NCBI RefSeq assembly: GCF_004803835.1
Contig: NZ_CP012545.1
Span: 682,001-746,000, forward strand
Reading direction: 5' to 3'
DNA length: 64,000 nt
Source of the DNA: Campylobacter sp. RM6914
GTDB lineage: Bacteria > Campylobacterota > Campylobacteria > Campylobacterales > Campylobacteraceae
Below the pieces are notes generated by a model, which saw nothing but the letters and a program-made list of their open reading frames with translations, made no database searches and was not told the origin of the DNA. The translations under genes were made by a program, and so were the position numbers. This document shows positions 16,815-24,815 of this stretch, piece after piece (within the stretch, counting starts at the first letter, position 1; each line of letters starts with the position of its first letter).

Positions 16815-18838
16815 CAAAAGAGTTGCTGATCGAAATCGGTGTTGAAGAGCTTCCTGCGATACCGTTTCTAAAAGAGTTGCCAAATATCAAAACAAAATGG
16901 CATAAAGTGCTACAAGAGTATCGCTTGGATGGCGAGTTTGAATTTTACTATACGCCAAGAAGGCTAGTTTTTCTACACAAAAATTTTAGCATCTCACAGC
17001 CTGATAGCACGGTGGAATTTATCGGCGCGCCAAAGCATGTTGCGCTAAAAGACGGTGCTTTTACAAAAGCGGCGTTGTCGTTTGCCGGCAAATGCGGTAT
17101 TAGCGAAAGTGAGCTAAAATTTAAAGAGATAGATGGCAAAGAGGTTTTATTTTACGAAAAAGAGCTAAAAGGCGAAGCTAGTAAAAACTTGCTTGGCGAT
17201 ATGATAGAGAAGTTTTTACTATCTCTTAGCTTTGGCAAGTCTATGCGTTGGGGCAATGGCGAATTTGAATTTATCCGTCCTGTGCGTTCGTTTTTATGTA
17301 TCTTTGGTGATGAGTTTGTAGAATTTGAAAAATTTGGCGTAAAAAGCGAAGGCTCTACTTATCCTCACAGAAGTATCAGTTATGATAAAATTTCTATCGC
17401 AAACATCGATGAGTATTTTAGCGGATCAAAATCACGCGGTATCATCCTTGACGCAAATGAGCGCAGGGCGATTGTGCTGGCTGCATTTGATGAAATTTCA
17501 AAGAAAAACGGAGTACAGATAGAAATAGACGAAGAGCTACTTGATGAAGTAGTGACGATAACCGAGTATCCAACCGCGCTTTTGGGTGAATTTGAGAGTG
17601 AATTTTTACAAATCCCAAGCGAAGTCATCATAACTTCCATGAAAGAAAATCAACGATATTTTCCGGTGTTTAAAAATTCAAAGCTAAGCAACCACTTTGT
17701 TGTCGTAAGTAATGCTATAAGTAACGATAGTGCGCTTATAGTTCGCGGCAACGAGAAAGTTTTAAGGGCTCGTTTAAGCGATGCGATGTTCTTTTGGCAA
17801 AGCGACTTAAAAGCAGAATTTAGTCCTGAAAAGCTAAAAAATATCACTTATCTTAAAGAGCTTGGAAGTATTTACGATAAAGAGCTAAGAGAGGTTAGAG
17901 TAGCTCAAATTTTAGGCAAAATGTATAAAGATAGGCTAGAAAACGAAGTCGGCAAAGACTTTAATGCAAAGCTTGAAAGAGCTGTGATGCTAAGCAAGGC
18001 AGACTTAACAAGCGGCATGGTTTATGAATTTACCGAACTTCAGGGTATAATGGGTCATTACTACGCACGTGCAAAAGGCGAAGATGAAGCGATAGTAACC
18101 GCTATAAAAGAGCAATACCTACCAGATGGTGAAGATGCACAGTGTCCAAGTGGTGTATTTAGCTCGGTCGTCGCACTTTCAAGTAAACTTGATGCACTGT
18201 TAGGGCTTTTTAGCGTAGGCAAAATTCCAACCGGCACAAAAGATCCCTACGCACTTAGACGTGCGGCAAACGGTGTTATCAGGATAGTTCAAAACATGGG
18301 TTTTGAGTTTGATATCGTTAAAGTTTTAGAAGAACTCAAGGACGGATATAAAGAATTTGACACCAGCATACTTGAAGAGTTTATACTTGATAGACTTTAT
18401 GTATTTTTTGATGTAAATTCTTCTATCGTAAAAGCTTGCATAAATAGCGGCAAGCGCGATATAAACGAGCTTGGTAAGGCGATAAATGCTCTAGCTAAGA
18501 TCTCAAAAGATGATGAATTTAAAGAAAATTTCTCTACCTTTAAACGTCTTGCAAATATCATAAAAGATAGCGAAATTTTAAATGTAAATGAGAATTTGAT
18601 TAAGAACGAATACGAAAAAGCCCTAAATGATAAATTTGGCGCACTGGATAAAAAAGAGGGCGACTATGAAGGGCGCTTAAATGAGCTGTTTGGGCTAAAA
18701 GATAGTATTGATGGCTTCTTTGATAATGTTATGATAAATGACGAAGATCCAAATATAAAGGCTAATCGCATCGCTATAATCGGACAAATTTATAAAGAAT
18801 TTTTAAAGATAGCAGACATTAAAGAGATCAGCTTTTAA
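16811..18838 (+). CDS. glyS: Glycyl-tRNA synthetase beta subunit
   Basis: A 675-residue beta chain of the alpha2-beta2 bacterial glycyl-tRNA synthetase. It opens ELLIEIGVEELPAIPFLKEL and has FYYTPRRLVFL, GKSMRWGNGEFEFIRPVRSF, ITSMKENQRYFPVF, the HD-like region MGHYYARAKGE and KIPTGTKDPYALRRAANG, followed by the anticodon-binding C-terminal region. The length is close to the usual 670-690. An AGGAC/AAGAGGAC site precedes the ATG inside the small upstream gene. The alpha subunit gene glyQ is not in this window. It ends the run that begins at leuD. Confidence 0.96.
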   Translation: MTKELLIEIGVEELPAIPFLKELPNIKTKWHKVLQEYRLDGEFEFYYTPRRLVFLHKNFSISQPDSTVEFIGAPKHVALKDGAFTKAALSFAGKCGISESELKFKEIDGKEVLFYEKELKGEASKNLLGDMIEKFLLSLSFGKSMRWGNGEFEFIRPVRSFLCIFGDEFVEFEKFGVKSEGSTYPHRSISYDKISIANIDEYFSGSKSRGIILDANERRAIVLAAFDEISKKNGVQIEIDEELLDEVVTITEYPTALLGEFESEFLQIPSEVIITSMKENQRYFPVFKNSKLSNHFVVVSNAISNDSALIVRGNEKVLRARLSDAMFFWQSDLKAEFSPEKLKNITYLKELGSIYDKELREVRVAQILGKMYKDRLENEVGKDFNAKLERAVMLSKADLTSGMVYEFTELQGIMGHYYARAKGEDEAIVTAIKEQYLPDGEDAQCPSGVFSSVVALSSKLDALLGLFSVGKIPTGTKDPYALRRAANGVIRIVQNMGFEFDIVKVLEELKDGYKEFDTSILEEFILDRLYVFFDVNSSIVKACINSGKRDINELGKAINALAKISKDDEFKENFSTFKRLANIIKDSEILNVNENLIKNEYEKALNDKFGALDKKEGDYEGRLNELFGLKDSIDGFFDNVMINDEDPNIKANRIAIIGQIYKEFLKIADIKEISF

Positions 18839-18848
18839 TAACACATAC

Positions 18849-18870
18849 AAGGGTCAAGCCTTTGACCCTT
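18849..18870. terminator. Bidirectional terminator hairpin between glyS and modD
   Basis: Perfect 9-bp stem AAGGGTCAA / TTGACCCTT (18849-18857 with 18862-18870) with a 4-nt loop, located exactly between two convergent genes. Confidence 0.65.
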
Positions 18871-18873
18871 TGC

Positions 18874-19713
18874 CTATATAAATGAAATTTTACCTGTAAG
18901 ATCGGCTGTGCCTTGAGTGTATGGTGCCGATGTTATTACCGCATTTATGCCTGTCTTTGCAAACTCCTTGCAGTTTTTTAAATTTATACCTCCTGCTGCA
19001 GTTACTATGATGCTTGAATTTGTTTTATTTTTAAGCTCTATGGCTTTACTAAGTTGCGATGGGCTAAATTTATCACACTGGATAACGTCCGGCTTGTAAT
19101 GCAAAAGCGTCTGAAATTCGCTTAAATTTTCACACTCTATCATTATCTTTTTTTCTGGCAGATTGGTTTTAAAGTCGGCTATATGTTCGCAGAAATTTTC
19201 AAAACTTTTGTAAGCCTTGATATGGTTTGCGAAAAATAGCACGCTGTCGCTAAGGTTTGCCCTATGTATGCGTCCACCGCCGCTTATAACGGCATTTAGG
19301 CAAAATTCTTTTGCAAAAGGAAAGTTTTTTCGCGTGGTTTGGACTTGACAATACGGGCTAGCGTCCTTACATAAAGCTACCATGTCTGCAGTATGTGTTG
19401 AAATTTTACACGAGTATTCAAATAAAATTTGTATCAGCTTCCATGCTTTATGTAAATTTTCAAAGCTACCGCTCGCGTTAAATATCGGCTCTTTTGCTTT
19501 ATAAATTTCACCGTCTTTTCCTGTGTTTACATCTTTGCATTCAAGAAATTCTGCTATGCGTATTGCTGTGGCTGTGTTGCTTAAAACAATTCGCTCACGT
19601 GTAAAAATTTCAAGTTTAGCAGGGCGCTCTTTACCCTCGCAAAGTGAGGTCGTAAGATCGTTTAATGGGAGATCGGAGTGGATATACTCCCAAATTTTTG
19701 CGTCACTTATCAT
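18874..19713 (-). CDS. modD: ModD, nicotinate-nucleotide pyrophosphorylase-like protein
   Basis: A 279-residue protein of the quinolinate phosphoribosyltransferase fold. It has EIFTRERIVLSNTATAIRIA, VQTTRKNFPFAKEFCLNAVI, GGGRIHRANLSDSVLFFANH and VTAAGGINLKNCKEFAKTG. The GGGRIHRANLSDSVL block is the ModD form rather than NadC. ModD usually accompanies molybdate transport genes and its role is unsettled. Here it is the last gene of the Fur-headed metal operon, overlapping the preceding 89-residue membrane protein by 4 nt. No molybdate ABC genes are present nearby. Confidence 0.85.
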   Translation of the reverse strand: MISDAKIWEYIHSDLPLNDLTTSLCEGKERPAKLEIFTRERIVLSNTATAIRIAEFLECKDVNTGKDGEIYKAKEPIFNASGSFENLHKAWKLIQILFEYSCKISTHTADMVALCKDASPYCQVQTTRKNFPFAKEFCLNAVISGGGRIHRANLSDSVLFFANHIKAYKSFENFCEHIADFKTNLPEKKIMIECENLSEFQTLLHYKPDVIQCDKFSPSQLSKAIELKNKTNSSIIVTAAGGINLKNCKEFAKTGINAVITSAPYTQGTADLTGKISFI

Positions 19714-19979
19714 TTTGTGCTAAGGGCTATTTTCTTACGTTTTTTGGACTGTTGGGTTATAATTTTTTGCGCAAAACCATTATTGTAAAGTCCGTGATGA
19801 TATATGCTAAAGCCGACAAGTGCTACGCCTGATATGATATGTAGCGCTTTTATAGTTTTGTTTTTCATGCCAAACGCACTTAATGTAACCACTCCAAGTG
19901 ACACACCAAGGCCGACTTTTGCGACTTTTCTTTGAGTCTCAAGATTTAGTAATGAGCCGTTTAAAATTTTATTTTGCAA
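19710..19979 (-). CDS. Small membrane protein of the metal ATPase operon
   Basis: An 89-residue protein with two hydrophobic segments (VAKVGLGVSLGVVTLSAFGM and ALHIISGVALVGFSIYHHGL) and a basic C-terminus (QQSKKRKKIALSTK). It overlaps the ATPase stop by 11 nt and modD by 4 nt, so it is translated as part of the same operon. The YHHG motif at the end of the second helix could touch metal. It has no recognised family. Its size, small-residue helices and position resemble those of the other accessory proteins upstream. Confidence 0.75.
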   Translation of the reverse strand: MQNKILNGSLLNLETQRKVAKVGLGVSLGVVTLSAFGMKNKTIKALHIISGVALVGFSIYHHGLYNNGFAQKIITQQSKKRKKIALSTK

Positions 19980-22059
19980 ATTTTACACCTTTCATTGAAT
20001 TTAAAAGTAGCCAGATCGTAGTTCCGTTGTGCAGTATTGCGGTTGCGATAGGGTTTAGTATGCCAAATGTTGCTGCTACTAGGATGGCGGTATTTATACC
20101 AACGGTTGAGTTAAAATTTGAGCCGATTAGCTTCATTGTTTTTACAGACAACTCTTTGGCGATAGCAACACTTGCTATATCGTCCTTAAGTAGGCTTATA
20201 TCAGCAGTTGCCTTTGCTATGTCTGCACCCTTGTGCATACTTATGCCTACGTTTGCTTTTGTTAGACTTGGTGCATCGTTGATGCCATCTCCTATAAATG
20301 CAACATTTTTACCTTCGGCTTTTAGTTCTTCTATTATCTTTGCTTTATCCGTTGGCAAACATTCTGCGTATACACGGTCACAACCAAGCTCTTTAGCAAC
20401 CTCTTGAGCTTTTGCTTTTATGTCTCCGCTTAACATAATAATCTCTTTTACACCAAGAGTTCTTAGCTTGTCTAATGTGGCTTTTGCGTTTTCTCGCATA
20501 TCATCTTTCATCGCGATAACGCCGACTAGTTCTTTGTCGTATCCGACATAAAGTAGGGTTAGTCCTTTGTTTAGTGCATCTTGTATGACTTTATCTTGCC
20601 CGGCAAAGCTTATACCTTCGTCATCTTCTAAAAAGTGTCTTGAACCGATAACGACCTCTTTTTTATCCATGGATGTTTTGACGCCGTGTGCAACGATAAA
20701 TTCGACCTCATCGTGATGTATATGATGAAAACCGCGTTTATTGGCGGCTTCTACGATCGCCTCTGCTACAGGGTGGAAGTAGTGCTCTTCGGCGCTTGCG
20801 GTTAAATTTAAGATATCTTCTTCGCTTAAATTTTTCTTGAACGAAAATATCTTGACCACGCTAAGTCTTCCATGGGTTAGAGTTCCTGTTTTATCAAACA
20901 CAAAAGTATCTGCCAAATTTAAAGCTTCGATCGCCTTCGCGCCTTTGATTAAAATCCCGTTTCTTCCGGCCTTTGAGATACTTGACTTAAAAGCCACCGG
21001 AGTTGCTAGCTTAAGCGCACAAGAGTAGTCTGCTTGAAGCACGCTTGCGACACTGTTCATATCGCGGTTTATCAGATAGGACACACCAGCTAAAGATAGA
21101 GTGACCGGCACTAGTTTGTCGGCCAGTTTTGTAGCTTTTAGCCCGACGCTTGATTTTTCGTTTAATGAGCTTTGGATGTATTCTTTGATACGGGCCGTAG
21201 CTGTTTCGTCGCCAACATTTTCAGCCCAAATTTTGATCCGGCCATCTTCGACGACAGTCCCGCTCATGACGCGGTCGCCTCTTGATCTAGCGATAGGCTC
21301 TGCCTCTCCGGTCATTGAGACTTGATTTACACTAGCATTTCCGTCAACTATATATCCGTCTATGCCTATGCTCTCTCCTGCGCCGACAACTACTATGTCG
21401 CCTTTTTTAAGTTTTTGGGTTTTTACTTTTTTAAGTCCTAGGCTGCCGTCTTCTTGGCGAATTTCTATCCAAACCTCTTCGATATTTGGTCTTGCAAGCT
21501 CTTTTATGAGATCATCGCTTCTATGAGAGGTACTTTCTTCCATGTATTCGCCTAAATTTAACATGAAATTTGTGCTGTTTGCGGCTAGATGGTCGCCTCT
21601 TGCAAGGCTAACGCCAACAGCCATAGACTCAAGAACTTTAGATGTTACTCCCTCTTCTTTTAGTTCTTTTACGCCTTGTAGTAAATTCGCACTACTTGCA
21701 TAAAGTCCCAACGCAGTTTTTGTGTAATTGCTAGAGATGAGCGGACTTATCGCCATTACGGCACCTGACTTGTATATCTCGACCTTACTTGGCAAGGAAG
21801 TGTCTTTTGGCTTTTTTGGGATCTTTAAATTTTGTATGAAATTTAAAATTTCATCAAGATCGCCAAAATACTCTACAACGATACTTTTTGCGTATTTGTT
21901 TACGCGCACGCTTTTTACGCCTTTGTGCTCGCCGATATTAGCCTCTATGACACTTACGTCGCTTCGGTTGTTTAGCTCGTCACAGATAATACGAATTCGG
22001 TTACCGCAGTGATGTGCGATACGTAGATTATTTTTGTGCTTCAAGCTCTGCTTTGACAT
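19969..22059 (-). CDS. P1B-type heavy-metal ATPase with a non-CPC membrane motif
   Basis: A 696-residue P-type ATPase. An N-terminal HMA-like ferredoxin fold (about 5-75) lacks the CxxC metal site and instead has HHCGNRIRI. Actuator TGEAEPIA, phosphorylation DKTGTLTHG, the HP motif (YFHPVAEAI) and the hinge GDGINDAPSLTKANVG are intact. The ion-binding helix reads ADYSCALKLATP, so YSC replaces the usual CPC. This points to a non-copper ATPase class, possibly Mn, Zn, Fe or Co efflux, which is inference. ATG 22059 (TTG 22065 is possible) lies inside the upstream gene. It is the core of the Fur-headed operon. Confidence 0.88.
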   Translation of the reverse strand: MSKQSLKHKNNLRIAHHCGNRIRIICDELNNRSDVSVIEANIGEHKGVKSVRVNKYAKSIVVEYFGDLDEILNFIQNLKIPKKPKDTSLPSKVEIYKSGAVMAISPLISSNYTKTALGLYASSANLLQGVKELKEEGVTSKVLESMAVGVSLARGDHLAANSTNFMLNLGEYMEESTSHRSDDLIKELARPNIEEVWIEIRQEDGSLGLKKVKTQKLKKGDIVVVGAGESIGIDGYIVDGNASVNQVSMTGEAEPIARSRGDRVMSGTVVEDGRIKIWAENVGDETATARIKEYIQSSLNEKSSVGLKATKLADKLVPVTLSLAGVSYLINRDMNSVASVLQADYSCALKLATPVAFKSSISKAGRNGILIKGAKAIEALNLADTFVFDKTGTLTHGRLSVVKIFSFKKNLSEEDILNLTASAEEHYFHPVAEAIVEAANKRGFHHIHHDEVEFIVAHGVKTSMDKKEVVIGSRHFLEDDEGISFAGQDKVIQDALNKGLTLLYVGYDKELVGVIAMKDDMRENAKATLDKLRTLGVKEIIMLSGDIKAKAQEVAKELGCDRVYAECLPTDKAKIIEELKAEGKNVAFIGDGINDAPSLTKANVGISMHKGADIAKATADISLLKDDIASVAIAKELSVKTMKLIGSNFNSTVGINTAILVAATFGILNPIATAILHNGTTIWLLLNSMKGVKFAK

Positions 22060-22336
22060 CTTCAAACCGCTCTTTTAGCTCTTCTATGCCGGCATTTACA
22101 AGCTCTCCGCCTTTTATGATAGCTTTAAAAAGGCGCTCTTGTGCTTTGGGATTAGTAAGTACATAAGCTGCTACGCCGCCGATAAGTAGTCCTTTTATAA
22201 AGCCTGCGGCATTAAAATTTTCAGGAACAAAAGGTAGTTCTTTGGCTGCTTCGTTTATGGCTTTATCTACTCCGTTTTGGGGAGGTGTAGTTACTTGAAC
22301 TTGAATTTCTTGGTTGTCGATATATGGATTTTTCAT
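22028..22336 (-). CDS. YtxH-like small membrane protein
   Basis: A 102-residue protein with a polar N-terminus (KNPYIDNQEIQVQV), one glycine-rich membrane segment (GFIKGLLIGGVAAYVL, about residues 46-61) and an amphipathic, charged helix (LVNAGIEELKERFEDVKAEL). This is the YtxH-type layout. It starts immediately after the preceding gene's stop and runs 32 nt into the ATPase gene, so expression of the ATPase is likely to be coupled to it. A scaffold or assembly role next to the ATPase is inferred. No metal-binding motif is visible. Confidence 0.72.
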   Translation of the reverse strand: MKNPYIDNQEIQVQVTTPPQNGVDKAINEAAKELPFVPENFNAAGFIKGLLIGGVAAYVLTNPKAQERLFKAIIKGGELVNAGIEELKERFEDVKAELEAQK

Positions 22337-22645
22337 TTAGTTACTCTCCGGTTTTATTAAATTTTCTATTAAAATTAGTGCACCGATACCAAGGGCGGTC
22401 TTTGTAGCCGCACTCATGTAGTTTCCTTTGGCGATAGAGTTTGACGCACTTATGCCTACGGCTGCTACCACACCGCCGCCTAGGCTAAATTTCAAAACTC
22501 TCTTTGCGACACCAAGGGGAGTTTTTTTGTTTTTATTTCCTAGCTCAAGCGCAGTCGCGCTCATAGCACCCACTAGAGCGCCGCTTACGAAGTGGTCAAA
22601 CGGCAGTCTAGTTGTTGAAAGCATAAGAGCTTTACTTTTGCTCAT
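22337..22645 (-). CDS. Glycine-zipper membrane protein of the metal ATPase operon
   Basis: A 102-residue protein with two or three small-residue membrane segments (FVSGALVGAMSATALELG, KFSLGGGVVAAVGISASNS, TALGIGALILIENLI). The repeated GxxxG/AxxxG spacing suggests tight helix packing or oligomers. An AGGGG site precedes the ATG at 22645. It is adjacent to both neighbours without a gap or with a 10-nt gap. There is no recognised family and no obvious ligand residues. Its conserved place between the YtxH-like genes suggests a structural part of the ATPase assembly. Confidence 0.7.
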   Translation of the reverse strand: MSKSKALMLSTTRLPFDHFVSGALVGAMSATALELGNKNKKTPLGVAKRVLKFSLGGGVVAAVGISASNSIAKGNYMSAATKTALGIGALILIENLIKPESN

Positions 22646-22655
22646 ATTATATCCC

Positions 22656-22946
22656 CTATGCTTGATCGTTAGCTACTTGCGGTTTTGCTTTAGCAGTAGA
22701 CGGTTTTTTAACACTTTTTTTAGCGGCTGGTTTTTTCTCGCTTTTTGTTTGAGTTTTTAAGATCTTTTCTTGAGTAAATTCCTTTACGTCACCTGCGATA
22801 TCTTTGCTTTTTTTAAAAAGGTCTTTTGCGGTTTCTTTACCTTTTTCAAAGCCGTCAGCCGCACACTCTTTTACCTTATCTCTTTTGTTGTAGGCTACTA
22901 CAGCCAATGCGCCCAATGCGACGCCTGCAATAAATGGAAGTGCCAT
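22656..22946 (-). CDS. Small membrane protein with a Lys/Ala/Pro tail (YtxH-like)
   Basis: Starting at the ATG at 22946 (AAAGGAG site 6 nt upstream; an earlier ATG at 22979 lacks one), the 96-residue product opens MALPFIAGVALGALAVVAYN as a single membrane anchor. An amphipathic region follows (KVKECAADGFEKGKETAKDL) and the tail is rich in Lys, Ala and Pro (KKPAAKKSVKKPSTAKAKPQ). The anchor plus histone-like tail recalls the small PacL-type chaperones next to mycobacterial metal ATPases, but by layout only. A single Cys in KECAADG could touch metal. Confidence 0.7.
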   Translation of the reverse strand: MALPFIAGVALGALAVVAYNKRDKVKECAADGFEKGKETAKDLFKKSKDIAGDVKEFTQEKILKTQTKSEKKPAAKKSVKKPSTAKAKPQVANDQA

Positions 22947-22978
22947 TTTAGCTCCTTTCTTGTTTGTATTTTGTATCA

Positions 22979-23623
22979 TTATTTATCCTTTGGTTCTAAA
23001 TTTTTACCGACTATGGAGATACCAAGAGCGCCTAGTGCAAGACCGCTAAAAAACGAAAAATTCGGATTATTTAAAATTTTCATCATCTGGGCTTTATCGG
23101 CTTTGCCACTTATGATATCTTGCAGATCGTTGCTTATTTTAGCGAAATTTTCTTGGTATTCGTTTATAACACCCTCATAGCCTTTTTCTTGTAAATTTTG
23201 TATTAAATTTTTTATATTATTTTGATCATCTTTGTCGCTAGACATGGTCTTAGAAAGTTTTGCTTTTAGGGCGACGATGTATTCGTTATTTGATGTAGCC
23301 CAAAGTCTAAAAAATAGATCTTTTAGCTCATCATCGTCTAAATTTTCACAGAAATTTTCATACATTTTATTTAGTTGAATTTCATAATTTAACGCACATA
23401 TAAATGCATCCTGGGCGCAAGTCGGTTTTAAAAACGCATTTTGCGTCTCATCTTCGTTTAGCTTAAGCTTTTTAACCTTGGCATATGTTTGTATAAGGGT
23501 TATGGCATTTTGTCTTAGGGCGTAAATTTCTCTAAAAACATCATCAAATTCGTTTAAAATTTCATATAAAATTTGAGCATTTTTTTCGCTTAAATACGCT
23601 GCGTCCAAAAAGTCGTTATGCAC
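22979..23623 (-). CDS. Ferritin-like helical protein with C-terminal membrane anchor
   Basis: A 214-residue, mostly helical, acidic protein. Residues about 1-120 have a ferritin/rubrerythrin-like helix pattern with Glu pairs (KNAQILYEILNEFDDVFREI; FICALNYEIQLNKMYENFCE; LWATSNNEYIVALKAKL). The C-terminus has a short hydrophobic helix (FFSGLALGALGISIVG), so it is probably membrane-tethered. It overlaps the HMA gene by 8 nt. A metal-binding or sensing role next to the metal ATPase is inferred. The classical ExxH ligand set is not evident by eye, so the family call is tentative. Confidence 0.6.
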   Translation of the reverse strand: MHNDFLDAAYLSEKNAQILYEILNEFDDVFREIYALRQNAITLIQTYAKVKKLKLNEDETQNAFLKPTCAQDAFICALNYEIQLNKMYENFCENLDDDELKDLFFRLWATSNNEYIVALKAKLSKTMSSDKDDQNNIKNLIQNLQEKGYEGVINEYQENFAKISNDLQDIISGKADKAQMMKILNNPNFSFFSGLALGALGISIVGKNLEPKDK

Positions 23624-23939
23624 AATACACCTCTTTTGCGATGTTGTTTATCTTGACTGAAATTTGGTCTAAATTTTGTCCCTCAAGAAGATCGTCCCAT
23701 AAAATTTTAGGGAAAATTTCATTGTCATACTCGATCGTTACAGAGCCGATGATCTTGTTAAATTTGACGTTTTTTATGCCGTTTATCTTTGCTATAACAC
23801 TGTCAAGTTCACCTAAATTTATGCTTTGCGAAAGGTCCTTGATCTTTGGATCAACCCTAACTCTAAGGCGACCCGGAGTGTGAGCTATCTTGCTAAAATA
23901 GCTTGATATTTGCATTAAAATTTCTAAATTTATATCCAT
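23616..23939 (-). CDS. HMA-like (HMA_2-type) domain protein
   Basis: A 107-residue protein made of one ferredoxin-like domain: HTPGRLRVRVDPKIKDLSQS, then INGIKNVKFNKIIGSVTIEY. The pattern xGRlRvRv...GVxxvxxnxxtGSvxIeYD is that of HMA domains lacking the CxxC metal site, and it resembles the N-terminal domain of the ATPase further down (GNRIRIICD...GVKSVRVNKYAKSIVVEY). It is the first structural gene after the Fur-family regulator, with a 24-bp palindrome in front. It could dock on the ATPase or occupy its regulatory site; this is inference. Confidence 0.75.
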   Translation of the reverse strand: MDINLEILMQISSYFSKIAHTPGRLRVRVDPKIKDLSQSINLGELDSVIAKINGIKNVKFNKIIGSVTIEYDNEIFPKILWDDLLEGQNLDQISVKINNIAKEVYCA

Positions 23940-23967
23940 TTTTTATCCTTTTGTCGGCATTATGTAA

Positions 23968-23991
23968 TTAAGTAACTTAAATGTTACTTAA
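23968..23991. promoter_or_regulatory. Operator candidate before the metal ATPase operon
   Basis: A perfect palindrome with 9-bp arms, TTAAGTAAC and GTTACTTAA, around a 6-bp centre, lying 28 bp before the HMA gene start and after the Fur-family gene. The core AAGTA-N10-TACTT recurs at 24505-24524 upstream of the regulator gene, so the Fur-family protein is the likely ligand. Confidence 0.6.
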
Positions 23992-24025
23992 AGTTTTTTG
24001 CCTCTCGTTATCAAAATCCAAATTA

Positions 24026-24472
24026 TTATGAGAAATTGTTTTTCAGACACTCATCACATATTCCATAAAGTATCATCGAGTGCGATATGCAAGTGAAATT
24101 TTTATCTTTACAAATTTTATCCTGAGCGTCTTCTATAAAATCATCTCTAAAGCTTTTAACTTTTCCACATCTTTCACAGATAAGATGATCGTGATGTGCG
24201 GTTAAATTTAACTCAAATTTTCTTACGCCGTTGTCGTCATATACGTTTGTAAGGTTACACTCGCTTAAGAAATTTAGTAAAGCATAGATGCTTGGCATGG
24301 AGATGTTTTGTTTGTGTCTTTTAAGAAATTCGTCTTTTATATCGGCTGCGCTTAAATGCGATGAGGCATGATATAAAATAAGTAAAATTTTCTCTTTTGC
24401 GTATGAATTTTTATGGTTAAACTCACTCATAAAATGTGATAAATTTTTATAAAAATTTTCAAAGTTTTCCAT
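24026..24472 (-). CDS. Fur-family metal-dependent regulator
   Basis: A 148-residue Fur-superfamily protein. The N-terminal winged helix includes HLSAADIKDEFLKRHKQNIS and MPSIYALLNFLSECNLTNVY. The dimerisation and metal region has NLTAHHDHLICERCGKVKSF (His-rich site plus CxxC) and a second CxxC (YGICDECLKN), i.e. a structural Zn site. It is divergent from the classical Fur context and heads the metal ATPase operon, so it probably senses that metal or a stress. Which branch (Fur, PerR, Zur or Mur) cannot be settled by eye; the ISMPSIYALLNFL segment is PerR/Fur-like. Two matching palindromes flank it. Confidence 0.87.
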   Translation of the reverse strand: MENFENFYKNLSHFMSEFNHKNSYAKEKILLILYHASSHLSAADIKDEFLKRHKQNISMPSIYALLNFLSECNLTNVYDDNGVRKFELNLTAHHDHLICERCGKVKSFRDDFIEDAQDKICKDKNFTCISHSMILYGICDECLKNNFS

Positions 24473-24504
24473 CTTGTATCACCGCAAATTTGATATTAAT
24501 TACT

Positions 24505-24524
24505 AAGTATTTATAATAATACCT
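24505..24524. promoter_or_regulatory. Second operator candidate, upstream of the Fur-family gene
   Basis: AAGTA-N10-TACCT with near-symmetric arms, 33 bp before the regulator start, in the region shared with the divergent gene at 24606. The half-sites and spacer match the palindrome at 23968-23991. It includes a TATAAT sequence and so could block a promoter. Confidence 0.5.
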
Positions 24525-24605
24525 CATATTAACTATAAAGAAAATAAAGCCAAATATAAGGTTGTTTTGGTATAGTTTCGCAATTTTTTGACTTAAGGAA
24601 AACTA

Positions 24606-24815
24606 ATGACGTATGACGAGCTTGAATTAGATGCGGTTTTACTTGAAATTTTAGAAAATCGCGGCAGTTTCGACTCTATGGATGATGAAGAGCTTTATGA
24701 GCTTATAGAGCATGTTGCGACTTTTACGGATGGGGATTATGAAGAAGCGTTTGAGTATATGACGCAGTTTTCGCCTATACCTAAAAAACGCTTCATCTCT
24801 TTATTTACAATCTAA
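24606..24815 (+). CDS. Small acidic conserved hypothetical protein
   Basis: A 69-residue, strongly acidic protein (YDELELDAVLLEILENRGSF, then DDEELYELIEHVATFTDGDY) with no signal peptide or membrane segment. A TTAAGGA site lies 9 nt before the ATG, and a TATAGT sequence upstream could be its -10 box. It runs divergently from the Fur-family gene and converges on the SYLF gene, overlapping its stop region by 4 nt. No family is recognised; the good ribosome site and compact composition argue that it is real. Confidence 0.65.
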   Translation: MTYDELELDAVLLEILENRGSFDSMDDEELYELIEHVATFTDGDYEEAFEYMTQFSPIPKKRFISLFTI

